DNA of 64,000 nucleotides from Cordia subcordata (Eukaryota; Streptophyta; Magnoliopsida; Boraginales; Cordiaceae): NCBI GenBank assembly GCA_028554755.1, contig JAPTOF010000003.1, forward strand, positions 29,716,001 through 29,780,000, read 5' to 3'. Shown piece after piece: positions 1 through 13,400 of the stretch. The notes under the pieces were generated by a model, which was not told where the DNA came from, made no database searches, and worked only from the letters and a program-made list of their open reading frames with translations. The position numbers and the translations under genes were made by a program. Numbering within the stretch: position 1 is the stretch's first letter; each line of letters opens with the position of its first letter.

Positions 1-3000
1 CAATGAAAGATTTCAACTGCATGCGTGACCGCTCAGCTGTATATCCATTTTGACCAATGGAGGGTTCTTGCACTACCAAATTCTTTTCAGCAGAAACATT
101 CTCACATGAATTCTGAACATTGACAGTTCTGACAGAAGCCTCATCCTTTACTGGAGTAATAGACTCATAGTTTTTATTATCACCATGAACCAATGGGCTT
201 TGGCTGCCCTCTGCTGGGACATTGAAGGAACAATCATGAAACTTAGTAGTAATCTCCTCCTTCATGCGCCTTTTATCCAGTTGTGCTTCTGCCCACATCT
301 GCTTTTTGAGAGAAGTTGCTGCATCCAGTCGATCCTGTAAACTCGACTCTCAGATATATAGAATAGTATAATGCTCTTGCATGAACATGTAATGAGATGC
401 TAGAAAGAAAATCTAAAGAAATATGACCTCAAGGTCTACACGGATTGTGTTCCCTTCATTTGCAACACCAATCAAGGCAACCAGGGCATTAAGACGTTCA
501 TCAACACAGAGATCAGAATACTCTCCCTCAGTAAGCCCTTGCACCCATGGTTCTCCCGATCTGCTCTCATCAATCTCAGCATCTTCTTCGTCAGGATTAC
601 TGAGCCCAGAGACTTTACCAGCATCACAAAAGAACAATTAGTAATATAAAATATGTTTCAATTCCAGAGAAAGAATAAGGATCTATTTGGCCTAGCTGTG
701 AAATTTCAATTGCGGAACTGTAGAGCTTTAGGTAAAAGTATTGTTGAATAAAGCCTTTGATTATTTGGCCTTTCATTTTATGTGTTGAACTTTCATCAAC
801 TCTGAGGGTAATATTAGGTTTTCAAAATGCGGAGAAGTGTTTTTGAGGAAAAATGAAGAAAAACAAATACAAACATGATGTGAAACAGCAAGCACCAATC
901 AGGAGCTTCTGATTCTTTTAGCTTTACTTTTTACCTAAAAGCTCTTTTGAAAATGGGCCAAACCAGTGAGTTTCAGCTTTTAAACTCACAGAAAACACTT
1001 TTTGAGTGTCAAAAGCTAGGCCAAATGGACGGCAAGATTACTAAAGAGTAAAAGATATATATAGAAAAATGAATAAAAGAATAGCATCATGGTGGGTAGG
1101 AAATGAAAATATTTACCAACACTGTTAAGATCATCGTGCAAAACAACATCACCACAGGGCTTATCTTCCACATTTCCTGAGCAAGTTGTGACTTCATTCC
1201 CTTGATCGTCACATTTGTTTACATCAGGAATACCGATATCATCAACTTCTGGGCCTTCAGCAACATCACAATCAGAATCATCATCTCTTTCTTCTTCTTC
1301 AGCATTTTGCTCAGCCAAAAAGCCATTTACAAATCTCTGAATCTTCTCCCTCGCGGCCGCAAGTATTGATTCAGCATCTGCAGGGTCCTTTCTATAAGCA
1401 GCTCGGACATTATATGTTGAAGGAGCTATCCTTTCAAAAAGTACTGGATCCCTGGACAAAGCAACAGAAATGGAGGCCTCTGGTGTCTTGCTTGTTGTTA
1501 GGTCACGAAGCCCGGATTTCTTCACCGGAAAAAAGAAGCCACAAATTAGAATTGAGAGAGGAGGAGAGAGAGAGAGTAAGAGAAGATAAGAATCACATAA
1601 CAGTATCCCATGATTACCTGAATCTTTTCTGCAAGTTCAATGACATTTAGGCCCTTGCTACCCTCAAGAGCAAGAACATGATAAGCAGCAAATTTTACTG
1701 TTCCTGGTGTCAATCGGTGCCTTGATTTGCGTTGAAGAGAAAATCCTTTCTCTTGCATGACTGCAACAGCATTTGCAGCAGCTGCCCCACTTCGTAGATC
1801 GGACACGATATCTTCACTTCCTTTAGTCTGCTTGACAGAAATAAAAGTCACAACTCTTTTCTTCTTTTCATGACTATTCTGTGCAGATGCTACACTAGGT
1901 TTTGGATCATTCATATGATTCCCGAATCCAAGTTCTTCTATTTTACTTCTTCTTTTAGCCAAATATAAATGTATTTCAAATCTATTAACAATGAGTAACA
2001 AAAAGTTTATCTGAATGAATTTCTTACTAGGAATTAATGGAATTCATGGTGTTTGACCAAGTTTTCCACTAAAGTCAGATATGACATGATATTGGAAAAG
2101 GTCTAATCATGCAAGGCAAGTCTCTGATTAAGCAATCCATATGCAATAGTTGAATTAGTCAATAGCTAAGGAATTTGCTAAACGTGCAGTACAGACTCAC
2201 TGTTAAGTTAGTTGCACATAATCAATTCTGTTCTAGAAGTCACAGGCATAGAGGAGTTCTTTTTAAGTTAATAGCATAACACTTACACAATTTCCTGAAA
2301 GCGAGTGATGAGAAGATGATGAGGAGGGGAAGACAGTAGTTCAAATTCTAATAATGTTGTGAGACAGCTTGATTCAAGTCTACATATGAAATTATTAGCT
2401 AGTCACTTCTCTCAAACTACAAAATGTTTTTTCAAGGATAAAAAACAAAAATGGATAATTAGATGAGTAAGGGCAAGGAAAGATGAGTAAAGACATGCAG
2501 TACCTCATCATTATCATTTAAGCACGCCTGTTCAGTTCTCTTTTTCTTCAGCTGCGGCCCAAGTCCAGCAGCAAGTGCAAATTGACGCAATATTTCGGGC
2601 CATGTCAATGGGTTTAACAGCTTCTGCCAGTTACGTATGTCAAATCCCCATATATATGCCTGTTACAGAAATTAGTCATCAACATAAGACTGCACAAGAA
2701 AAAGTAAATAAATAAATAATTTATGCATGTAGCTTATATGAGCTCTAGAAGACGAAGTGTCTACAGTATTACCCCTTCAACTAATTTGGGATGTCCACCT
2801 TCAGGATTAACAGCACTGTATTGATTTGTTCCAGGCCCACCAGAAGGAGTCCTAGCGACATCTTCAATATCTTTTATAATAAGTTTTAGAAGTGCGATGT
2901 GTATCTCACCCAGCAGCCTTGACTCCTGGAAAAGCACACGAGACATGAATACTAATAACAACAACAATCGCAAACACCAATTCTTTCCCCGCCTTTTACA

Positions 3001-6000
3001 AAAGCGAAAACAAAAACAGAAGGTACAGCAGATATGAAAGCTAAGTAAAAGCCTGGAACCTTCAATCCAAAGTTCCCAGTGAAAACTTACAAAGTCATGA
3101 AAAGCTTGAACGAACTCATCGAGAGTAAAAGGCCAAAGCCCAAGGACATCAGCAAAGGTAATGCAGAATCTCCAAGCCTGCAATTGCATTCGGTACCAGA
3201 AATTAGGAGGCAGATGGAAGAAATAACAAATCTCACCTCCAAGTAAAGGATATAAAGAATAGAGCCTTGCAATTGGACTCTACTCACAAGTTGAAGATGT
3301 CATTATCTAATCAGATCACTGGAAAAAGTGATTCAAAGTTTCCAACAACAGACAAAATAATAGTCTGGTTAGTAATAATATACTGCCCCAAGCAAAATTT
3401 GCGGCTAGAAAATAAAATGAACAAGAAAAGGAAAAGAGTAAGTTCGTCGGTAACCAAGAAGACAAACATAAAAGAAACCATGTCTTTCAAAAAGATACAG
3501 TATCAGCTAATAATTTCACTGGCTACAGACAGAATGATTCATAGAATAGATACCTGAAGAGTACAAGTATACAACAATGAACAATGGAGATTGAGAACAC
3601 AACAGGGATTCTTTCAGCTCAATAGTCATCTTAAATTATACTTCAAGTCCCTCTTCTATAAGATAGAATAATAAGCCCTTCTCAAGAAGATGAAGGGAGA
3701 AGAAATAAGAGAGACAACATACCATGAGAACGTTCCCAATGTTCCCTTGTGAATTAGTCCATGGTTGAATTGCAAATGGCTTCTTCAGTTTCACAGACTT
3801 GGGAGGGAATTCACACAAAGATTCTGAATGAAAGAAATTCAAGATTCAGCTACATGTCAACTCCGAGAAAAGGGGAGAGGGAATAATTTGCATACAGCTG
3901 CCAAAAAATCATAGGTGTACAGAGCAAAGATTGATGCAAATGAAAATGGAAGAAAATGCAAACAAAAGTAGACATAGGCTCTGTTTAGTCTAGCTGTGAG
4001 ATTTTAGCTGTTGAATTCTAGAGCTTTCAACAATAAAGCTTTGGTTAAAAGTATTGTTGAATAAAGCCATTCATTGTTTGGCCTAATATTTCAGGAGTTG
4101 AGCCTTCAGCCGTTTTGAGAGCAATCTTAGAATTTCAAAATTATGGAATAATATTTTTGAGAAAAGAAGAAAAAAAAAAATTTGACATGATGTAAAAATT
4201 GCTTTCAAAAACCATTTCCAAAAAGCTCCAATTTGGAGCTTTTGATTTTTCAACTCTTTTCAGCTTTAGGGCTCGTTTGGATTGGCTTTTTTCAAAAGCA
4301 CTTTTTTTTACAGCTTTTGAAAAATAGCTTTTTTTTATAAGCTGAAAATTCTGGCTTCTAAAAAAAACTGTATTTGAACTTTTTTCAGAGTTTCAGCTTT
4401 TTTCGAAACCAAATAAAATAGTTATTGCAAATTTACTGTAACTTTTTCAGGAAAAAAAAGTGCTTTTTCTTGAAAAAAAGCCAATCAAAACAGGCCCTTA
4501 GTTTTTATTTTATATAAAAGCACCTCTAAAAATTTGCGAAATAGGTTAGTTTTAGCTCTTAAACTCACAAAAAGTACTTTTGAGTGTCTAAAAGCTAAGC
4601 CAAACAGACTCATAGTACAATTGCATTCATAAGCAAGCATATGTAACATATATTATTAGACTGATGAATGCACTATAATTTTTTCTGAAATAAAATTTGC
4701 TTATTATAATTTCTTTACTAATCATTTTTCAAAATTTTCCAGGGTCAGAGGTGATCCACAGCTGCCTATATTAAACATATTTGATTTCAGAAAATGATAT
4801 AGAAATGATTTAGGTCAGAAAATGAGTTAGCAGGTATCTTACCCTTTCTCCATGATTGAGCAAAAATGCAAAACAGATCATGATGAGCAAATTTATAGAT
4901 AACACAGAGGCAAATGTAACAAACAGAATCAAAAGATCAAGGGTATGATGATACACTGTAACAGTCCAAATTACTCTTGCTTTAGAGTCAGCAGGAATAA
5001 AGAAGTAAATCATTGAAAAAGATCTTGACGTGAAGGGAGTAATCATTACCCTGCAACTCACCGTGCTTTGCGCAAGAATACTCAGAAGTGAAAAATATGA
5101 AGAAAAGCTATCCGGTATAATGGTGTTAACCCATGTAAATGACACAAATATGAGACCACTGACAAGAAACACCAACCTCGAAATGCCTCAAGGTCTTGCA
5201 ACATGTGATAATCAAGAGCAACAAATGAGGGCAATCCTTTGCTAGAAGCTGCCAATTCCATTAGCTCTAAACGCTCATCCTCAATAAGCTCCAAGGATTC
5301 TTTAGCAAATTTGCGAACTGCTGCCCTCTCCATTGCGGCCCTTTGTTTTGTTGCTTCCTTCTCTCTGCGAAGCTCTTCTTTCTGTCTCCTCCTCTCAGCC
5401 TAGGCACAGAGAGAAAGGCATTAGCATACTATTACTTATACCATAATCAAAGTACGCAAATTATATATATATATATATATGTATATGTATTCACACTGCA
5501 GAACATACCCGTATAAACTCCTTTTGCATAAACTTTTCCCTCCTTTCCATTTCACGTTTCTCCTCACGCTGAAATTTCTCCTCCCTCCTCTGTTGTTCCC
5601 GCATCAATCTTTGTTCTTCCTTTCGTCTTTCACGATCCTGCCTCTCCATTTCTTTCTTCATTTGCTCTTCCATCTAATCAGAGAAGATAACATAATAAGT
5701 GGTCAATGGATTTTTTACACTATGCCTTTGCTAAAAACTTCAAAAAAAATTAATACAGTCTGCATATATCAAACTATAAAATCCAAACCTTTCTTCGTAG
5801 AATATCTTGTTTCTCAAGTTCTTTCCGGATCCTCTTCTCATTTGCTTGAACTTCTCTTTCTATTCTAGCTTCATCAATCTGCAACAGGTACTTGCCTTCA
5901 TTAGAATAGGAAGAACTTAAAACCCTTGCGACTGAAAGAATGACATTTGTTTCTAAATCTTTACGCATACTTTCCGCTTTCGCTCCATCTGCAAAATGTC

Positions 6001-8397
6001 TTCAGTTGGCATGACAAACTCATTATCCCTACAAGGAGAAGGAAACTTTCCCTCCCTCCCTTGTGGAGACAAAATGGTAACATTTGAGCCCTGACCTTCA
6101 GCACCATAATCTCTAGACAGATGTCCATTTCCTTGCATGAGTGACAATGTTTTGGTGGTTGGGCCAGCCACAGGTGAATCATAGAGATAGGATGGGTTAG
6201 CTTTTCCATATGCATCAGATCTAACCTTGGGCTCTGCAGATTCACAAACCCCACTAGTCGAAGCCTGAAATTGAAAATGTAAAAAACTAGGGCAAGATTA
6301 TCCTTTTTTAAAAAATCTTTCCAAGCATCAGTATTTGTTAGAAATTTTAGCCTACTCCATAAACACATTTCTAACTCAGGCGACAGAACTAACATAACAC
6401 CAAGGACAAAGATGTGGAAAAAGTTCTAGAAGAGACTGAATGGCCACCATGCTGGATAATATCCATATATATCCACATAATAACAGAGGTAACCAAATCA
6501 CTTAATCCCATTAGATGCTTAATATTGCTACAATAATTTACATTATTCTCAAGTGCTTAAATGTTCCAAATGATCCATTTAACATTCCATCTGGTCAACT
6601 TATACAAATTACACAATCCAGACAAAGCAAACAAAAGGGCAAGAATCTTTCATAAAGTTGGAAGTATTTCAAAACAAGAAAACTGAAGCTTATTCCATTT
6701 TGATCAACAACTAGGGATATGATTATTTTTCGCGAAAGGGAATGAGAGGTAACACAAAAACATCTTATATGGAGCAGCAAGGAATCTGTTTCAAGGCATA
6801 AAAGAATCTGCTTGAACATTATCAATCCTCATTTACAAAGATAACACAGTGCAGTGAGCAACAGAATGCAAGTCTTTACACAAAAGACATCAGTCAACAA
6901 GGAAAAGCAAGCAAACTGTTCTTATGTAAAACACCGACAAAAGAACACCTCTATCGGTACTATTTTCATGCTCAGGGAAATTCCAAATATAAAGCAGCAA
7001 AACTTTTTTAGCAGAGAGGATGTAATTTACTTTGATTTGGTCAGAATCATATTGTCCATGTGTCTTCCGGTCATAAGATTGCCTGTAAAGGTTCTGATGA
7101 TTGCTAGTCACTGCTGCATGTGCATAAAGAAACATTATTAAACAACTTGCACATAGAAAAATCTCAACCAAATGCCAAGTAATCATGCACGATAAGCAAT
7201 GGTTTAAGTGGGTGGATGATAAGAAGCTCTTGAACTTTAGATTAGAGAGGAAGTAACGTGCAGGAAAGCAAGAGAAAAACATTAGGTGAAAAAAAGTTTA
7301 CATTATGCTCATGCATACCATGTGAACGATAAAAATTAACACAAGTTATGGTTACCTATTGGTGCTCCAAATGCACCCGGCGGCAATTCATCAAACTGCA
7401 CACCTAAAATAGGCCCGTCCTCCCTCAAAGAATCCCCCAATTGTGCCTCAATACAAGCTATAATTCTACGCTCCATAATTGTACTAGGCAACTCATAGTA
7501 CCTTATTGGGACCATGGATATATCTTCACCATTATCAAACTGACTAGACCCAGACCCTGAACCTGAACCCGAATCCGATCCTGATCCAGACCCATGCTCA
7601 CTACCCAAGTCAGCTCCCACCAATTGATCCCTGGATGACTCCACCACACCCCTTCTCCTGACTGCTGCAGGTGCACGCGGTCTCATTGCTGCCATCCCCG
7701 CTGCCTCCTTCTTATCCTTCAATCTCCTGTGACAAAACCACATCTGCAACTGCCGGTCCGTTAATCCTAACTTCTCTGATAACTCTGCTCGAGTTGCCTC
7801 CGTTGGATACGTTTCCACTGCCAAACACCAAGAGCGGTAAGGTCAAAACACCATTCAGCTACAGATTCATACAAGCAAATAACAAACATACAAAAAGCAT
7901 CAAACCCCAAGTTCAAAATTATATAGAAATCCAACACCAGTGAAAAAAAGAAGCTACAATTCATACTCTTGACTGTTACTAACAACAAATCAACAACAAT
8001 CAAACATCTCCAATCATCAAAGAACCAAAAATTACATCAAAAACCTCATAAAAATTCAATCTTCAAAATCAACTATACATACAAAACCATAAATCAGCTG
8101 GTATACACAAGTCGCATGCATACCTAAAATTTCACCTTTCCAAAAAGCATATATTTGAAAATTAACCTATTAACAACAAATCATACAAGCACACAAACAT
8201 CACAATAATCAAAACCATTAATAGACAAACAAATGTAAACACATACTTGCATAGGTTCTTTCGAGAGTTTCCAATTGGTAAGGAGTCTTCATCTGGCGCT
8301 TAGGCTTCTTCATTGCCGCCGCCGTCTCGGACGGGCTCTGATTGCCATTGCCGCCACCGCCGCTAATGTTCTCTTCCCCTTCAGAACCAGCCTCCAT
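1..8397 (-). CDS. RLT1: Homeobox-DDT domain protein, RLT1/RLT2 type (partial, 3' end outside window)
   Basis: Plant ISWI-associated subunit, expected in the nucleus with CHR11/CHR17 remodellers. Exons (minus strand): 8397-8247, 7817-7356, 7110-7031, 6264-5971, 5878-5789, 5673-5509, 5399-5177, 3823-3723, 3177-3091, 2925-2773, 2659-2504, 1827-1618, 1519-1117, 612-428, 334 to beyond base 1. Every junction keeps frame, giving about 1031 residues. Seen in order: homeodomain about residues 30-92 with LQMWFCHRRLKDKK; a Gly-Ser run near 140; an Arg/Glu-rich coiled coil about 350-450; DDT domain about 510-575 (DVLGLWPFTLDEFVQAFHDF); HARE-HTH about 690-770 (RHRLTPGTVKFAAYHVL); WHIM-like block about 870-950. 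Known RLT proteins are about 1700 residues, so about 40% is missing to the left. Start at 8397 (MEAGSEGEEN) fits the family; an in-frame ATG at 8433 would add 12 residues. RLT1 rather than RLT2 is inferred from gene order. Donors are GT; the one at 427 (GTCATA) is weak. Confidence 0.93.
681..1030. repeat. Inverted-repeat element A (copy 1) in an RLT intron
   Basis: About 350 bp inside the 613-1116 intron. The left end reads TATTTGGCCTAGCTGTGA and the right end, reverse-complemented, reads CCATTTGGCCTAGCTTTTGA. The body matches 3978-4610 of the same gene, including the shared words AAAGTATTGTTGAATAAAGCC and AAACTCACA followed by TTTTGAGTGTC. A non-autonomous DNA transposon (MITE) is the likely identity. 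The target duplication is not clear here. Confidence 0.7.
3978..4610. repeat. Inverted-repeat element A (copy 2), interrupted by a Tourist-like MITE
   Basis: Same family as 681-1030, inside the 3824-5176 intron of RLT. Ends: GCTCTGTTTAGTCTAGCT on the left, AGTCTGTTTGGCTTAGCT reverse-complemented on the right. Flanked by CATAG on both sides (3973-3977 and 4611-4615), a possible 5-bp target duplication. The element at 4269-4497 is inserted in it; without that, about 401 bp remain, similar to copy 1. Confidence 0.7.
4269..4497. mobile_element. Tourist-like MITE, copy 1 of 5 (229 bp)
   Basis: Near-palindromic element starting GGGCTCGTTTGGATTGGC; the reverse complement of its right end reads GGGCCTGTTTTGATTGGC. 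TTA lies on both sides (4266-4268, 4498-4500), the 3-bp duplication typical of PIF/Harbinger-Tourist elements. The corresponding place in element A copy 1 (near 920-928, TAGCTTTACTTTTTACC) has a single TTA, so it reads as an empty site. Confidence 0.85.
5462..5480. repeat. (TA)n microsatellite in an RLT intron
   Basis: Perfect alternating TA run just downstream (plus strand) of the exon ending at 5399. Simple repeat only. Confidence 0.9.
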
Positions 8398-9157
8398 TCC
8401 CCTGAACAATCCACAAACCCTAGAAATCGACAAAAAAAGAAACTAGGGCTATATAACCTTAATATTCTTCTCTTTTTTTCTATTCTCTCTCTAGACTAGA
8501 TTGGTTTAGTAAACAAAAACAATCGTTGGCGTAGAAATTTAAGGAATAAAGGCATTCGTTAACATCAAATCCAAAAGAATAAATAAATAAATAAATTTGT
8601 AAATAATTTACGTGGACAGGTGTGATTGTTGAATGCAAATCTGTAGAGAGAGATTGAACAGAATTTAAAGCGATGATGATATAATTATAATTATTATTAA
8701 TATTAGTATTAGCAGCAGTATGTGTTAAGGAAGAAAAACAAAAAGGAGATTTATTGTTTGACAAGTAATAGTAGTCATTGTAAGATTTATTGATTTCAAT
8801 TCTAAATCTTCTTACAAATTGTTCCATTTCTTTATTTATTTTCTTTTTTCGGAAGTTGAGGAATTTTTCTTGTGTTTGTTCTTGTCTTGTTAATGTTTTG
8901 GTGTTTTCTTTTTTTTTTTCCCCCTTTCCTTTTAATCCGTTAATGTTAAATGTTGTTAATGTTTGATTTGAATTAAGTTTGAGTCGTGTAAGTGCGGTAA
9001 TAATACGTTTTCGGAATTTATTCTTGCGTGTGTAATTTGTTCCTTTGTTGCTGTTTTTCTTAAATTGATTTTTTTTTTCTGTCGGGGTACTTGAGGTTGA
9101 TAAATCATGAGAGGGACACAGAGCAATTCCCGCATTCTGGGTGTTTTGTTAGGTTTT
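8398..9157 (-). other. RLT 5' leader and presumed promoter region
   Basis: AT-rich stretch upstream of the RLT start codon with a CT-rich tract at 8461-8493 and short TAA/TTA runs around 8580-8720. No ORF or RNA gene that I can support. The boundary between leader and promoter cannot be placed. Confidence 0.4.
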
Positions 9158-9170
9158 GAAGCGATGTTTT

Positions 9171-9416
9171 TTTTTTTTTTTTTTTTTTAAGGGTTAACCA
9201 AAAGAGAACCCCTTTTCCACCTGGCCAGAGGCCCCTTAACCAGGCGGGAGGTAAATCGAGGGATGTGCGTGAGTGGCAGCCCGACCAGGGAGAGGACCAA
9301 CGGGCGTGGAAATCCAAAGAATACCGCAATATTTCGGTAGATCGCCGCCACACTGACTCGATCGCGTTGTCGAGTGTCTCCACTTAATCACCCCGCCACT
9401 TACCAACTCTCACCTA
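9171..9416 (-). mobile_element. SINE-like retroposon with 13-bp target duplication
   Basis: On the minus strand the unit starts AGGTGAGAGTTGGTAAGTGG and ends in a poly(A), seen as a T run at 9165-9188. It is flanked by the direct repeat GAAGCGATGTTTT at 9158-9170 and 9417-9429. It is GC-rich compared with its surroundings and about 246 bp long. TGATTAAGTGG could be a pol III A box and GATCGAGTC a poor B box, but their spacing is shorter than in a tRNA, so the tRNA origin is uncertain. No protein coding is credible. It lies between RLT and TPT. Confidence 0.8.
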
Positions 9417-9429
9417 GAAGCGATGTTTT

Positions 9430-10414
9430 GATTTCGTGGACGAGGGGTTGTGTGTTTTTCCATAAGGTGGGCCCAGTGCCTCTGGGCCATCTCAGCCGTG
9501 GTTGTGGACTTGACATGAAGCAAATAGGGGTATCCAAGTAAAGTCACTAGCAAAATTTTAGACTAGTGATAACTATAAATTTGGTCCATTTTACTTGAGA
9601 TCCTATCATAAATTATGTGTTTGACATAATGACATGCACTCAAATATTAACCCAAGACAATACGCCGAGATCCTATGAGAATTAATTCATTTGAAAATTT
9701 TATCCCCAATGTGAATTGTAAATTACAATTTGTCTATATAAAATTAACGTAGTCATATCACGATAAATTTATTTTTGGTTCTTATAAACTATCATCCACG
9801 ACATCGTTTAGCTTGTAAAATGAGTTGTGCATCTGTTAGTCAATATGATTATGTAATATGTATATTACTTGTATATTTTTTGGACGATTACAATATGATA
9901 TGCTTAAAAGCTATAACAACGACTCACATTTGAAATGATTAACATACCACTAGATTATTAGATCTTTAATTATAACTCGTATATTTTTCTAAAGCTTATT
10001 GTCAGCCCCTTGGACATAAGTTATGCGTGAACTCATACGCCGGTGGAAGCATAACTAGTAGCAACTAGCAAATACAACACGGACAAAAGCTAAGAAGACA
10101 CAGACCGCTTGCAGATAATGTTACATTAACATATGTAATCTTCACAAATTCTAGTAAACGCCTTCAGAGAAGGTTATAGGAAAAGTAGACCATGGTGCGC
10201 AAAGTGATACATTATTCCAGTTATCAACAAGCGATTGAGAATGAAGAATTGTTTGAAATGTGAACCAAAGAAAATTCCCTTGAAAACTATAAGTGCCCAT
10301 GATCAAATACAAAAGTCTCAAATTCTCTTTTCGATTTTTTTTTTTTATTTTTCCGGATGGATAAATACTGAAATTTACAAGACAGACTTCTTCCAAGGCG
10401 CTGCCTCTTCATTC
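9430..10414. other. Spacer between RLT promoter and TPT 3' end
   Basis: AT-rich. The part from about 10150 to 10414 is probably TPT 3' UTR because it directly follows the TPT stop. Nothing else recognisable. Confidence 0.4.
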
Positions 10415-13400
10415 TCATGCTGCTTTCTTTTGCTGCCAAAAGAAGAAAAGGAAAGAGAGAAATTTATTACATTATTATAAAAAAATTAAAAAAAAAAAGA
10501 TTAGCATGTCAAGTTTTCACTGCATTATCTACTGATAGATTATTATATTAAGTTCTTGCGCCCTTAAAAGCTCTGAACAGAGATGTAAAAGGCAGACTAT
10601 CAAGTAAATCTCTTTTTCTGTTTACACTGACATCCAGCACCTAAAAGCACGTCAATTAAAGGCATTCGCAATTGCTGGAGGATTAGATGCAAGAATAGAT
10701 GCATATTTTTCATGGAAGAATAAAGTAATGATACAATCTTTATCTAGCAAAATCCCTAGTTCTGTTTTTTACTTTTTATATGGTCTTTTTCTTTCAAGGG
10801 TTGCTCAGCCTTCATCAAATGAGACATGTCAAACTCAAACCATAAGCTAAGCAATCAAACATGGATTCTTTAGCTCGATCGACCTAAAGCACTTTACAAA
10901 ATAAATAACTTTTGACTCCTGAAGTGAGCTGATTGTTTGTACCAGTAATAAAGAACCTAAAATCAATTAGATGCAGCTTGACTCACCCGTTTCTCTTCTT
11001 CCATCTTGGCCTTAATGAAGGAGTAAATTGCGACTCCAGCAATTGCAACGCAAGTTCCAATACCAGTTTGTGTTGAGATCTTGTTGCCTGCAATATTTGA
11101 GTTGTTAGACTTCTTCCTCCATGATGATGCATATTGGCATAACCACCCATTTAGGCATTAATAGAAGATAAAGTTATTGTGTATTTACCAAAGACAATGA
11201 TTGAGAAGCCAATGACAAACACACGTTTCAACACATTGCCAACCGCATGGGTGAGAGGTGCCACTCTCTCAAGAGTGTTTGTTGCTATCTGGAGAGCAGA
11301 GAAAATGATTCAGTAAATATCACAGTAACAGATAAAAACACCGAATCACGAACAGTAACAATCTAATTATTGCACATTATGATATGATTAACGTAAAAGA
11401 ATAAAATAAAGCACCTGATTGTAGAGGTGGTAAAACATTCCAACCCAGAAGAGATCAGAAATGAATTTGGTTATACCAACTTTAGCAATTGCATCATTAA
11501 ATCCATGCTTCAACAGTTGAGGTCCCTCAAGCTGTGATTGACAAATTTAGAAGCAAGAAAAGAATAAAGAAGGAAAGAAAATAAGCAAGTACATAGACAT
11601 GAGAAACTAAGAAAATTAAACTGTAAACTAGTACATCACTTCAGGTATAGTATTACTCACAATAATAGCAGGTGGAATGCAGACAATGAGGGCAATGATG
11701 GAAATGTATGCGTATAAATTAGTACTGTCCATATCAGTCTGCAAAAGAGAAAAAGAAACATGAGAAGGAGATGTATGAAATATGAACTATTCTACTGTTT
11801 ATTCACTCTTACAAAACCAAAATACCAACTGTATAAACAAAGTAGCACGGAAATTACCATTGCTTTCTTGGAGTATATGCTCCTGTAAGTGAAGGAGATA
11901 TTGGAAATCATTGCACTGATGAACCCAGTCCAATTGAAAGAAAGCTCAGTCAAGGAAGCCATCGACACACCTGCATGATCGAGATAAAATTGCTTACAAA
12001 GATGATACTCAAAATGAAATTTACATGTACTTCCAAAAGTAACTTCCATCTTGTGATTATACAATTGATTACTGCTTCTAGTATCTTGCTTTCTCAATCT
12101 TATCTGCTTCTCTCGAATGTAGTTATACTTCCAGTTCTAGCAAAAGCAATTTTTGTAGAGCCGCCATGATTTGGCATTCATTATGCTACTTGTTTCACTA
12201 ATCATAACGGGAAGAAATTACACCACAACGAATAGTTTGTGTGGACTTTGCAAACATGAATATGCATCAACGGATTGACATGTCACTTTATGAATGAGAC
12301 AGCAACTTGTGTCATATGGACAATTCGTGCAATAAATTGCTGATACTAAAAATCAGATGGGAAAAAGATAGCAAGCACTCTACATGTACTAAGTATATTG
12401 AATTTCAGATGTTACGGCAACTACACAAGATGAGATATGCCTTAATACTTTGACCAACAGCTTAGTGCCGAAAATGACTAATTCATGCTTTCACGTGACA
12501 CAGAACAGAACTAAATAAAACTTCAGCACTTGATTTCCTGCGGATATGCATAACAGCTTGAATGTTTTAACATCTAATTGATAGCTAAAAAAGCAGATCT
12601 TACCAATGACAACTGGAGCCAATGACAGCCATAGACTTAACGGTATTTGTTGCCCAAGTACGAATTGAGATGCAGCAGCATTGAAGAAAGGCTCAAGGGC
12701 TGATTCAGAACACAAAAACAGACAAGTCACGTTTATAATTTTGATAAAAAGAGGGAAACCTATATGACGGACAAAGGTGGTGCAATAGATGGAAGCCCGA
12801 AAGGTCACCTTTGATTGTGTGGGTGAATGACACGGCAACCGCTGCAAATGAGACATTGCTTGTCACATGGCCTAGCGCATGACATACAGCAACAGGGATG
12901 AGCAGCTTCAGAAGGTTTGAGTCAATTGGCTACAGAAAGAACCACCAAATGCAGTTCAATAACTTATCAGTAAACACTAAGATGGACTCAATTCTGTACC
13001 AAGATTAACATGTAACACCTTCAATGGAAACAAGGAACCACTAATTGAATCCAGCAACAAGGTTCTTTGCTAATTGATCATTGAGGTAAAGAAAATTGGA
13101 AACGGAAATAACATATCAATAAATTGCCAATAAATTATTATACTTGGGAGCACGTTGCAACTTTCAACTGTAGTTAACATCCGATATTTTTTCAATGCTA
13201 ATATGGTTATTTTTAGAGTTATCACCTCATCTAATTGTACTATCACCCCAAATATACAGGCGTGATTTGTTTAGAATCTTAGACATGAAATGTTTTAATA
13301 TTTTAAATAGGTGGCCATGAGTTTTAAATTTAAGACCGTTTGGTTTCTAGATTCTCATTCCATATTAGAGTTACCTCTTTATCTAAAAATTTAAACTTGT

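Noticed and set aside
9105..9383. 92-codon minus-strand ORF
   Set aside because: It lies in the SINE-like retroposon and translates its poly(A) as Lys; no protein family features.
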